Of a stretch of 13,113 bases of DNA, positions 6,487 through 13,113 are shown piece after piece. The first letter of the stretch is position 1; the number at the start of each line of letters is the position of its first letter. The translations under genes and the position numbers were made by a program. The stretch spans positions 1 to 13,113 of the forward strand of contig JAEXBA010000052.1 of the NCBI GenBank assembly GCA_023457935.1, read 5' to 3'. Under the pieces are notes generated by a model, which had not been told where the DNA came from, ran no database searches, and saw nothing but the letters and a program-made list of their open reading frames with translations. The DNA comes from Bacteroidota bacterium (lineage in GTDB: Bacteria; Bacteroidota; Bacteroidia; Flavobacteriales; Weeksellaceae).

Positions 6487-9144
6487 ATGACTTCACAACA
6501 GATACGCCAACAGTTTTTAGATTATTTTAAAAGTAAACAGCATCTCATCGTGCCTTCTGCGCCGATTGTTCTGAAAGACGATCCAACTCTGATGTTTTCG
6601 AATTCGGGAATGACGCAGTTTAAGGATTATTTTTTGGGTTACAAAGAGCCAAAATCTCCGCGAATTGCCGATACACAGAAGTGCTTGAGGGTTTCCGGAA
6701 AGCACAATGATTTGGATGATGTTGGCCGCGATACGTATCACCACACGATGTTTGAGATGTTGGGAAACTGGTCTTTCGGCGATTATTTTAAGAAAGAAGC
6801 GATTGAATTTGCGTGGGAACTGTTGACTGAAGTGTATGGAATTCCGAAGGAAAACCTTTATGTGACTATATTTGAAGGTGATTCTTCCGAAAATCTGGAG
6901 CGTGACCAAGATGCTTACAATTTCTGGAAAACACATATTGCGGAAGACCGCATTATCAACGGAAACAAGAAAGACAATTTCTGGGAAATGGGCGAAAGCG
7001 GACCTTGCGGACCGTGTTCTGAAATTCACGTGGATCTGCGCTCTGATGAGGAAAAAGCAAAAGTTTCCGGACTGGATTTGGTAAATAAAGACCATCCTCA
7101 AGTTGTGGAAATCTGGAATCTCGTTTTCATGGAATTCAACCGTAAAGCGGATGGAACTCTGGAAAAACTTCCTGCGCAACACGTTGATACCGGAATGGGC
7201 TTTGAACGTCTGTGTATGGCGCTTCAGGGAAAATCTTCAAATTACGATACTGATGTTTTCACGCCGCTGATTGCCAAAGTGGAAGAACTTTCCGGAAAAA
7301 AATATGAAGGAATTTTAGAAAACGAAAAAGACATCGCAATTCGCGTTGTGGTGGATCACATTCGTGCGGTTTCATTTGCGATTGCGGATGGACAGTTGCC
7401 TTCCAACGGTGGCGCTGGGTACGTAATCCGCAGAATTCTGAGACGTGCAATTTCGTATTCTTACCGGTTTTTGGGAATGAAAGAACCTTTCCTTTATCAG
7501 TTGGTGGACGTTCTGAAAAACCAAATGGGCGAATTTTTCCCTGAGATGGTGAAACAGTCAGGTTTGGTTTCTGAAGTGATTAAAGAAGAGGAACATTCTT
7601 TCCTTAGAACGATTGAAACCGGTTTGGTTCGATTGGATAACATCATCAAAGAAACTCAAAGCAAAGGCGAAAAAGTGTTGCCTGGTGCGGAAGTTTTTGA
7701 ATTGTATGACACATTCGGTTTTCCTGCTGATTTATCAAGAATTATTGCTGAAGAAAAGCAGTTGACCGTTGATGAAAAAGGTTTTGAAGCCGAAATGGAA
7801 AAACAGAAACAGCGTTCCAAAAAAGATTCGGCTGCGAAAGTTTATGACTGGGTTGTTCTGGAAGAAAAGCCGGAAACATTTGTCGGATACGACCAAACTT
7901 CAAGCGAAACTTATATTACGAGATATAGAAAAATTGAAAATAAAGACGGTGAATTTTATCAGATTGTGCTGAACAAAACACCGTTCTATCCTGAAGGTGG
8001 CGGACAAATCGGTGACAAAGGAATTCTGATTCCGAGTTATGCGGAACATTTTGATATTTCGAAGCCGGAAATGTACAATGTGAAGGACAATCCGGAAGTG
8101 ATTGAAGTTCTCGATACCAAAAAAGAAAACAACCTGATTATTTCTTTAATCAAAGAACTGCCGAAAGATGCAGGAGCTGTTTTCTACGCAAAAGTAAACG
8201 CGAAAGACCGCAGAAATACGCAGGCAAACCACTCTGTAACGCATTTGCTTCACGAAGCTTTGCGCGAAGTTTTGGGAACTCACGTGGAACAGAAAGGTTC
8301 TTATGTTGGTCCGGATTATCTGCGTTTCGACTTCTCGCATTTTTCGAAAATGAATGAAGATGAACTCGCTTTGGTTGAGGAAAAAGTGAATCATAAAATC
8401 AAAGAAAATATTGCTCTTGAAGAATTCCGCGACCTTCCGATTGCTGAAGCGCAGGAGAAAGGTGCGATGATGCTTTTCGGGGAAAAATACGGCGATCACG
8501 TGAGAATGATTCAGTTTGGAAGCTCAAAGGAATTGTGTGGCGGAACGCACGTAAAATCAACCGGAGAAATCGGGCATTTTAAAATTTCGTCTGAAAGTTC
8601 GACTGCAGCCGGAATCCGAAGAATTGAAGCGATTTCCGGAGATAAATCCAACGAATATTTTCAAAGTTTGGAAAAGCAGATTTCTGAATTTTCTCAATTA
8701 TTGAAATCCAAAGATCTGTCAAAATCGGTTGAGAAATTAATTTCCGAAAATGCTTCATTAAGATCTGAAGTGGAAGCTTTGAAAAAAGAAAAAGCGCAGG
8801 GCGAAACTGCCAACTGGAAAAACGATTTTGTGGAGAGCGGCGACAAAAAACTGCTCGTGAAAAAAGTCTCGATGGATGCAGGAAGCGTAAAAGACATTGT
8901 GTTCCAACTGAAAAAAGAAATCCCGAATTCGGTTACAATCATTATTTCTGATGCTGGAGAAAAACCGATGATTACTGTTGGTGTTTCTGCCGACCTCGAA
9001 GCCAAATACCACGCCGGAAATATCGTGAAAGAACTCGCGAAAGAAATTCAGGGTGGCGGCGGCGGAAATCCGGGCTTTGCAACTGCAGGCGGAAAAAATC
9101 TGGCCGGAATTGATGCAGCGGTGGAGAAAGCGAAGGCTGTTTAA
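6487..9144 (+). CDS. alaS: Alanyl-tRNA synthetase
   Basis: A cytoplasmic class II synthetase of 885 residues (E. coli 876) that charges tRNA-Ala and clears mischarged Ser or Gly. The aminoacylation domain carries the conserved N-terminal stretch with FSNSGMTQFKDYFLG, then HHTMFEMLGNWSFGDYF and the motif-3 region GGAGYVIRRILRRA. The editing domain has the zinc-binding HxxxH at His582-His586 (HSVTH) and CGGTH with Cys684 and His688. The C-terminal C-Ala domain ends with the glycine-rich segment GGGGG (856-860) and AGGKN. All expected domains and metal ligands are present. The ATG at 6487 gives MTSQQIRQQFLDYF, the usual start. It has its own promoter and a terminator 27 bases after the stop, so it is a single-gene unit. 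Confidence 0.98.
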   Translation: MTSQQIRQQFLDYFKSKQHLIVPSAPIVLKDDPTLMFSNSGMTQFKDYFLGYKEPKSPRIADTQKCLRVSGKHNDLDDVGRDTYHHTMFEMLGNWSFGDYFKKEAIEFAWELLTEVYGIPKENLYVTIFEGDSSENLERDQDAYNFWKTHIAEDRIINGNKKDNFWEMGESGPCGPCSEIHVDLRSDEEKAKVSGLDLVNKDHPQVVEIWNLVFMEFNRKADGTLEKLPAQHVDTGMGFERLCMALQGKSSNYDTDVFTPLIAKVEELSGKKYEGILENEKDIAIRVVVDHIRAVSFAIADGQLPSNGGAGYVIRRILRRAISYSYRFLGMKEPFLYQLVDVLKNQMGEFFPEMVKQSGLVSEVIKEEEHSFLRTIETGLVRLDNIIKETQSKGEKVLPGAEVFELYDTFGFPADLSRIIAEEKQLTVDEKGFEAEMEKQKQRSKKDSAAKVYDWVVLEEKPETFVGYDQTSSETYITRYRKIENKDGEFYQIVLNKTPFYPEGGGQIGDKGILIPSYAEHFDISKPEMYNVKDNPEVIEVLDTKKENNLIISLIKELPKDAGAVFYAKVNAKDRRNTQANHSVTHLLHEALREVLGTHVEQKGSYVGPDYLRFDFSHFSKMNEDELALVEEKVNHKIKENIALEEFRDLPIAEAQEKGAMMLFGEKYGDHVRMIQFGSSKELCGGTHVKSTGEIGHFKISSESSTAAGIRRIEAISGDKSNEYFQSLEKQISEFSQLLKSKDLSKSVEKLISENASLRSEVEALKKEKAQGETANWKNDFVESGDKKLLVKKVSMDAGSVKDIVFQLKKEIPNSVTIIISDAGEKPMITVGVSADLEAKYHAGNIVKELAKEIQGGGGGNPGFATAGGKNLAGIDAAVEKAKAV

Positions 9145-9171
9145 TTACGGATTAGAAATTACGAATTACGA
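9144..9171. repeat. Four tandem 7-base repeats after alaS
   Basis: Four head-to-tail heptamers occur from the last base of the alaS stop codon: ATTACGG, ATTAGAA, ATTACGA, ATTACGA. The last two are identical, the first two differ by one and two bases. The array ends at the left arm of the alaS terminator. It is non-coding. Confidence 0.6.
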
Positions 9172-9197
9172 ACCTCTCATTTTTTGGGAGGTTTTTT
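9171..9197 (+). terminator. alaS terminator
   Basis: AACCTC (9171-9176) pairs with GAGGTT (9188-9193) around an 11-base T-rich loop, and the stem continues into a run of six Ts. Confidence 0.8.
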
Positions 9198-9218
9198 GTT
9201 GAATATTATTCTTGATGA

Positions 9219-9320
9219 AAAGATGGTTTTAGTCAATATATAATAGATGAAACGCGACCAGCGAAACTGTACGATCAGAATTATGAATATTTTAAATCGT
9301 TGGGGTTTCCAGAGATTTGA
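9219..9320 (+). pseudogene. Possible C-terminal remnant of a lost gene
   Basis: One frame is open for 33 codons between stops and reads protein-like, with segments such as IIDETRPAKLYDQNY and FKSLGFPEI, then TGA. There is no start codon in this frame; an ATG at 9215 would need a frameshift to enter it. I recognise no family. It may be the tail of a deleted gene or chance, since 33 codons is short. Confidence 0.2.
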
Positions 9321-9364
9321 AATACTCAATTTTTAGGAATTATGGCCCTTTTTACTACTATACG

Positions 9365-9395
9365 CTGTCAGGCTGAGGCTAAGCCTGCGCTACAG
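9365..9395. repeat. REP-like imperfect palindrome
   Basis: CTGT-CAGGCT pairs with AGCCTG-ACAG around the loop GAGGCTA, with CGCT bulged in the right arm. The left arm TGTCAGGCTGAG resembles the beginning of a palindromic sequence (TGTCAGGCTGAG...) that I recall as frequent in Bacteroidota genomes, so this may be a decayed copy. Confidence 0.4.
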
Positions 9396-9417
9396 GCAAA
9401 ATTCAATAAAAAAACTT

Positions 9418-9446
9418 TTTCGGCGGGCGCTGCGCGCCCGCCGAAA
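9418..9446. repeat. GC-rich perfect palindrome
   Basis: Two 13-base arms, TTTCGGCGGGCGC and its reverse complement, flank TGC. It is strikingly GC-rich in AT-rich surroundings. No T-run follows on the plus strand; on the minus strand an A/T-rich stretch with seven Ts follows, yet no minus-strand gene ends here. It resembles the hairpin at 13024-13056. Confidence 0.75.
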
Positions 9447-9468
9447 CTTCAGGTTAAAACCCTTACTC

Positions 9469-9476
9469 TACTTTTG
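9469..9476 (+). promoter_or_regulatory. Promoter-like -7 element, distant from a gene
   Basis: TACTTTTG matches TAnnTTTG exactly, 157 bases before the PhoX-like gene. There is no TTG at -33 spacing. It could be a second promoter or chance. Confidence 0.2.
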
Positions 9477-9603
9477 CAACTTTAATTCAAGATCAATAGA
9501 AAATCAATAACAGTCGGCTTTCTGTTCACATAAGCGGTGTTTTGCTACGCAATTCTTAAATAAAAAGTTTTCTTCCGTTAAAATTAAATTCATATGCAAA
9601 GAA

Positions 9604-9611
9604 TAGTTTTG
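9604..9611 (+). promoter_or_regulatory. -7 promoter element for the PhoX-like gene
   Basis: TAGTTTTG is an exact TAnnTTTG match 22 bases before the ATG; the predicted leader is about 18 bases. The -33 region has no clear TTG. I looked for a PHO-box-like direct repeat and saw only AT-rich sequence. Confidence 0.5.
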
Positions 9612-9633
9612 TGCAAATCTAAAATCAGAAAAA

Positions 9634-11109
9634 ATGAAAATCACAAAAACTGTTGCTTTGTTCCTTTTCGGAGCTTTCGCTTTACAAAGCTGTAATGATG
9701 AGCCCGGGAACGCCAATGAAGCAGTAAATGAGAACATCCAGTTCGCGAACCGTTCTGTAGAACCGGCGTTTGTTTACCCAATGCCTGGATTCGAAAATCT
9801 TGCCATCAACACATTAATTTCGAGTTCTGACGTACTTACGGGAACTCCAAACTTTGTTTTTGCGGGGCAGCCGGACGGAATGGGAATTATGAAAGATCCG
9901 AATTCAGACGGTTATTTAATGATTACCAATCACGAAATTACACAGTCGGTTTCCAGAGTTTATCTGGACAAAGCATTTAAACCTTTCAAAGGTGAATATA
10001 TCCTGAACGGAATCGGCGGAATGACAAGACTTTGTTCTGCAACACTGGCAAAGCCGGAAATTCACGGTTTCAGCGCATTCCTTACTGCTGGTGAATCCGG
10101 ACAGGAATCCATGGTTCATGCTATCAATCCGCTTGCTCCAGCTTCTGCAGCTTCAGATCAGTCCAGAGTGAAGCCGGCGCTTGGAAAAGCTTCAATGGAA
10201 AATGCAGTACCGCTTCCGAAAGACGTTTCCAACGGAAAAACATATATTCTTATCGGAGAAGACCAGTCCTACTCTTCTTCTCACCAGTCTGCAGGACAGC
10301 TGATCATGTATGTAGCTGATACACAGGGAGATCTTGACAACGGTAAACTGTATGCACTTAAAAGAACCAACAGCGATTATACTGAAACCAATATGACAAA
10401 AGGAAATCAGTATGATGTTGAGTTCGTTGAGATTCCAAACGCAAAAAATTTAACCGGAGCGCAAATTAATCAGGTAAATCTTGATAACAAAGCCATCCGT
10501 TTCTCAAGAGTTGAAGATGTTGATTACAGAAAAGGCGCAGGAAAAGGAAGAGAAATCTATTTCGTTGCCACCGGAGAATCTTCCAACGGTGTTGATCCGA
10601 AACCGGGCTTAACCATGTGGGGAAGAATGTACAAACTGGTACTGAATGAAAACAACATGCTTACAGGAAAGCTTGAAGTGGTAGCTGAAGGTGATTCGCA
10701 GCCGGGACAGAATCTTATTAATCCTGATAACGTGTCTGTAACAGAAAACTATGTTTACATTCAGGAGGACGGTGATTCCTACTATCAGGCAGCCACGCAC
10801 GATTCTTACATTTGGCAGTACAAAATTTCTGATAAAACGTACAAACCATGGCTGAACATGAAACACAACAGAACAGATGCGGCTTGGCAAACCGCTTACA
10901 ACCAGTCCGGAAATCTTCAGAAATTCGGTTCATGGGAGTTTGGTGCAATGGAAGATATTTCTGATATCATTGGTGTTCCGAATACATTTATGGTAAACAT
11001 TCACTCGCATACATGGCAGAAAGATGCATTTAAAAATGCTGACGGCGCCGGTGTAAATACGAACAAAGAAGGTGGACAGGTGGTCATCATCCGCAATGTT
11101 CAGAGATAA
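9634..11109 (+). CDS. PhoX-like (DUF839) lipoprotein, putative alkaline phosphatase
   Basis: A 491-residue secreted protein with a lipoprotein signal ending in the lipobox LQSC (Cys20). The sequence matches the pattern of the PhoX/DUF839 beta-propeller family: TNHE at 98-101, FSRVEDVDYR (290-299) followed by a strand ending IYFVATGES, then NPDNVSV (363-369) and YIQEDGD (375-381), which correspond to the family's metal-binding acidic and Asn-rich loops. PhoX enzymes use calcium and iron cofactors to release phosphate from organic esters. Whether this protein keeps phosphatase activity cannot be shown; many DUF839 proteins are unproven. Characterised PhoX proteins are exported through the Tat system, but this signal has no twin arginine and looks Sec-dependent. 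It has its own promoter, ends in a terminator hairpin, and is followed 59 bases later by a di-haem peroxidase in the same direction. Family assignment is good, function tentative. Confidence 0.82.
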   Translation: MKITKTVALFLFGAFALQSCNDEPGNANEAVNENIQFANRSVEPAFVYPMPGFENLAINTLISSSDVLTGTPNFVFAGQPDGMGIMKDPNSDGYLMITNHEITQSVSRVYLDKAFKPFKGEYILNGIGGMTRLCSATLAKPEIHGFSAFLTAGESGQESMVHAINPLAPASAASDQSRVKPALGKASMENAVPLPKDVSNGKTYILIGEDQSYSSSHQSAGQLIMYVADTQGDLDNGKLYALKRTNSDYTETNMTKGNQYDVEFVEIPNAKNLTGAQINQVNLDNKAIRFSRVEDVDYRKGAGKGREIYFVATGESSNGVDPKPGLTMWGRMYKLVLNENNMLTGKLEVVAEGDSQPGQNLINPDNVSVTENYVYIQEDGDSYYQAATHDSYIWQYKISDKTYKPWLNMKHNRTDAAWQTAYNQSGNLQKFGSWEFGAMEDISDIIGVPNTFMVNIHSHTWQKDAFKNADGAGVNTNKEGGQVVIIRNVQR

Positions 11110-11130
11110 CAGCAACTATTTTTATTCCCT

Positions 11131-11163
11131 AAAGTGTCAGCAGAATTCTGCTGATGCTTTTTT
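11131..11163 (+). terminator. Terminator of the PhoX-like gene
   Basis: TCAGCAG and CTGCTGA flank AATT, forming an 18-base perfect palindrome; after a TG/TG internal loop the stem continues AAAG/CTTT, and six Ts follow. It ends five bases before the preferred start of the next gene, which has no strong promoter after it, so read-through is likely to feed that gene. Confidence 0.75.
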
Positions 11164-11168
11164 ATATT

Positions 11169-12980
11169 ATGAAGTATTTAAAAGATAACTTTATTGTCCT
11201 AATCCTACTGATTGCCGCCTGTGCAACAGCTTTTACTTACCTCTCGAAGAAAAATGTCATTAAAGCCATTGACGACGATCTTCCTGCGGTTAAAAATGAA
11301 ATTCTGAAAGTTAATTCTGCTTTTAAAATTCAGACTGATCAGTTAATAGAACTTACCGAGAACGGAGCTTCTCCAGAAATCATTAAAGATAAATTTGATC
11401 AGCTGCGCATCACTTACAAGAAAATGGAATGGGCAGTTGAATATTTCCTGCCTCATTCAGCGCGGTTTATCAACGGACCTGCTCTTCCTGAAATTGAATT
11501 TGCCGAGCATATTGTAATTGATGCCGAAGGACTTCAGCTTCTGGAAGAACTGATTTATGATGACCCAAAAGCCAACAGAGAGGAAATCATCCGTAACCTT
11601 AAAAAAATGCTGAACAAAAGTGGAACCATCAAAACCAATTTCAATACCATTACGGTAAACCGTGCTCAGGTTTTTGATGCACTCCGGCAGGAAATTTTCA
11701 GGATTTCAAGTCTTGGCATTGCCGGTTTTGACACGCCTGTTTCCGGAAATCACTTAAAAGAAATGCCCTTCGCACTGCAAAGCATCGCGAAAACACTTAA
11801 TCTGATTTCAACGAGGAAAAGTATAGCTCTAAGCAGCATCAACACTGAAATAAAGTCTGCCGAACAGATTCTGAACAAAAACACCGATAAAAATACGTTT
11901 GATTATCTGAGTTTTATCTCGAACCGTCTGAACAGGATTTCTGAACTGCTTCTTCAGTTCCGTAACGAACAGCAGATTGAAACGGTAAACGTTACTTCTG
12001 CACTTTCCAAAAATGCCGGAAGCTTCTACGACAGAAATGCTTTTGACGTCAATGCTTTTGTTCCGGGAGAAAAATTTGAGTATTCTGCAGAAAAAGCACA
12101 ACTTGGAAAGACACTTTTCAATGATCCAAGACTCTCAAGAGACCAAACACGCAGCTGTGCCACCTGCCATAATGCTGACAAAGCGTTTACAGACGGACTT
12201 GCGCGGTCGCGATCTCTGGAAGACAATCCGCTTCAGCGAAATTCGCCATCACTGAATTATGCTTCACTGCAGCACGGACAGTTTTGGGATATGCGGAACG
12301 AAGATCTGGAAGGCCAAAGCTCTGAGGTAATCACAAACAAGGATGAAATGCATGGCGATCTTGAGGAAATTATTGGACGTATCAACGAAAACCCCGCTTA
12401 TCTGAAAGCATTCAAAGCAATTTACAGAACGCCAAAAGCAGAAGTTTGGCAGATGCAGAATCTTCTGGCAACGTACATCCGTTCTTTGGCAACTTTCAGT
12501 TCCGGTTTTGATGATTATATGCGCGGAAACAAAAATGCTCTGAACGCCAGTCAGAAAGAAGGTTTTAATCTGTTCGTCGGTAAAGCTAAATGTGCAACCT
12601 GTCATTTTCTTCCGCTTTTCAACGGAACGGTTCCACCCAATTACACCAAAACAGAACAGGAAGTGTTAGGCGTTGCAAAAGACGGAAGCAACAGAAAAAT
12701 GGATAACGATCCTGGTCGCGGAAGATTCCACGAAACGGTGAGTTTCCTGCAGCATTCCTTTAAAACTCCGACAGTGAGAAACATAAGCAAAACAGCGCCG
12801 TATATGCATAACGGCGGTTACCGAACGCTTGAAGAAGTAATGCATTTTTACAACGAAGGCGGTGGAAAAGGCCTCGGCTTTTCTGTTGAGAACCAAACCT
12901 TACCGGAAGACAAACTGAATCTTTCTGATAAGGAAATAAAACAGATTATTGAGTTTATGGAAGCGCTGGACGACCGTTGA
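11169..12980 (+). CDS. Di-haem cytochrome c peroxidase with N-terminal imelysin-like extension
   Basis: A 603-residue extracytoplasmic protein; bacterial di-haem peroxidases are usually about 330. The N-terminus is a hydrophobic signal or anchor, with a possible lipobox IAAC (Cys18). Residues 30-290 form a helical domain not found in ordinary peroxidases. It includes FINGPALPEIE and EGLQLLEELIY, the latter resembling the GxHxxE signature of imelysin-like proteins with Gln for His (121-126). The C-terminal half has two haem sites, CATCH at 330-334 and CATCH at 475-479, and the peroxidase segment APYMHNGGYRTLEEVMHFYNEGGG with Met546. The family reduces hydrogen peroxide with electrons from small cytochromes; MauG-like oxidases share the layout. 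A longer frame opens with ATG at 11154, but that codon lies inside the preceding terminator hairpin and adds only five residues, so 11169 is preferred. Confidence 0.88.
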   Translation: MKYLKDNFIVLILLIAACATAFTYLSKKNVIKAIDDDLPAVKNEILKVNSAFKIQTDQLIELTENGASPEIIKDKFDQLRITYKKMEWAVEYFLPHSARFINGPALPEIEFAEHIVIDAEGLQLLEELIYDDPKANREEIIRNLKKMLNKSGTIKTNFNTITVNRAQVFDALRQEIFRISSLGIAGFDTPVSGNHLKEMPFALQSIAKTLNLISTRKSIALSSINTEIKSAEQILNKNTDKNTFDYLSFISNRLNRISELLLQFRNEQQIETVNVTSALSKNAGSFYDRNAFDVNAFVPGEKFEYSAEKAQLGKTLFNDPRLSRDQTRSCATCHNADKAFTDGLARSRSLEDNPLQRNSPSLNYASLQHGQFWDMRNEDLEGQSSEVITNKDEMHGDLEEIIGRINENPAYLKAFKAIYRTPKAEVWQMQNLLATYIRSLATFSSGFDDYMRGNKNALNASQKEGFNLFVGKAKCATCHFLPLFNGTVPPNYTKTEQEVLGVAKDGSNRKMDNDPGRGRFHETVSFLQHSFKTPTVRNISKTAPYMHNGGYRTLEEVMHFYNEGGGKGLGFSVENQTLPEDKLNLSDKEIKQIIEFMEALDDR

Positions 12981-13020
12981 TTGGAGGTTTTTTAAAAATC
13001 TGACGATTTGAAAATTATAG

Positions 13021-13060
13021 AGAGGATTTCGGCGCGGCTTTGCCGCGCCGAAATCCTTTT
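13021..13060 (+). terminator. GC-rich hairpin, likely terminator of the peroxidase gene
   Basis: GGATTTCGGCGCGGC pairs perfectly over 15 bp with its complement around the loop TTT, and four Ts follow the stem, 41 bases after the peroxidase stop codon. Its outer arms share TTTCGGCG with the palindrome at 9418-9446, so it may be a repeated element doubling as a terminator. Confidence 0.6.
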
Positions 13061-13090
13061 ACAAAGCTTCTTATCTATAAAAACAGTTTC

Positions 13091-13107
13091 GGGGGGGGGG
13101 GGGGGGG
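13091..13107. repeat. 17-base G homopolymer at the window edge
   Basis: Seventeen consecutive Gs follow TTTC and are followed by CGGCGG, where the window stops. In AT-rich DNA this is exceptional. It may be a real slippery tract or an assembly or sequencing artefact at a contig end. Confidence 0.6.
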
Positions 13108-13113
13108 CGGCGG

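Larger units (their letters stand above)
9145..9633. other. 489-base repeat-rich intergenic region
   Basis: Between alaS and the PhoX-like gene lie the tandem heptamers, the alaS terminator, a possible coding remnant (9219-9320), two palindromic elements (9365-9395 and 9418-9446), and promoter-like motifs at 9469 and 9604. From about 9480 to 9600 I see only AT-rich sequence with no gene or clear structure. Confidence 0.6.

Noticed and set aside
6517..7182. 221-codon minus-strand open frame opposite alaS
   Set aside because: Fully antisense to the catalytic domain of alaS, with a low-complexity Phe/Ile/Arg-rich product and no recognisable family.
9246..9335. 29-codon frame starting at an ATG near 9247
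   Set aside because: Short, Arg/Asn/Ile-rich and overlapping the more protein-like remnant frame; no sign of translation signals.
9418..9446. Palindrome as a rho-independent terminator
   Set aside because: No T-run follows on the plus strand and no minus-strand gene ends there, so a repeat element is the better reading.
1..13113. CRISPR arrays, tRNA genes, insertion sequences, phage or toxin-antitoxin genes
   Set aside because: I looked for spaced direct repeats, cloverleaf ends, transposase motifs and paired small genes and saw none.

Overview
The window looks like chromosomal DNA from a Chryseobacterium-like member of the Weeksellaceae (Bacteroidota, Flavobacteriia). The support is AT-rich intergenic DNA, exact matches to the Bacteroidota -7 promoter element TAnnTTTG in front of most genes, no strong Shine-Dalgarno sequences, Bacteroidota-style lipoprotein signals, and protein sequences that read as flavobacterial. 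It is mostly an ordinary core-genome segment. I found no rRNA, tRNA, CRISPR array, transposase or phage gene, and no convincing multi-gene defence or biosynthetic system.

Layout. 1-179: downstream end of an unseen plus-strand unit, with two tandem hairpin terminators and then a promoter. 180-1049 (+): lipoprotein alpha/beta hydrolase, convergent across a shared terminator with 1075-1767 (-), a DedA-family membrane protein. 1840-2823 (-): membrane fatty-acid hydroxylase/sterol desaturase. It is divergent from 2917-4029 (+), release factor 2 (prfB), which is followed 12 bases later by 4042-4827 (+), a short-chain dehydrogenase-like protein with a degenerate active site. 4829-6178 (-): an unusual AAA-type ATPase meeting the SDR gene tail to tail with one base between them. 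6179-6486: gap holding a structured element resembling the flavobacterial Flavo-1 RNA and the alaS promoter. 6487-9144 (+): alanyl-tRNA synthetase. 9145-9633: a repeat-rich gap (tandem heptamers, terminator, two palindromic elements, a possible gene remnant). 9634-11109 (+): PhoX-like (DUF839) lipoprotein. 11169-12980 (+): di-haem cytochrome c peroxidase with an extra N-terminal domain that looks imelysin-like. 12981-13113: GC-rich hairpin and a 17-G run at the window edge.

How the genes relate. prfB and alaS serve translation and look like independent housekeeping units. prfB and the SDR gene probably form a short operon. The PhoX-like protein and the peroxidase are both predicted to act outside the cytoplasm, lie in the same direction, and are separated only by a terminator hairpin, so partial read-through is plausible. 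DedA, the hydroxylase and the esterase-like lipoprotein are envelope or lipid-related but not obviously one pathway.

The most interesting points are the AAA protein with altered Walker B residues and an IF2-N-like start, the Flavo-1-like RNA before alaS, promoters placed so close to start codons that prfB and the ATPase mRNA should be almost leaderless, an RF2 gene without the programmed frameshift, and the imelysin-like/peroxidase fusion beside PhoX.
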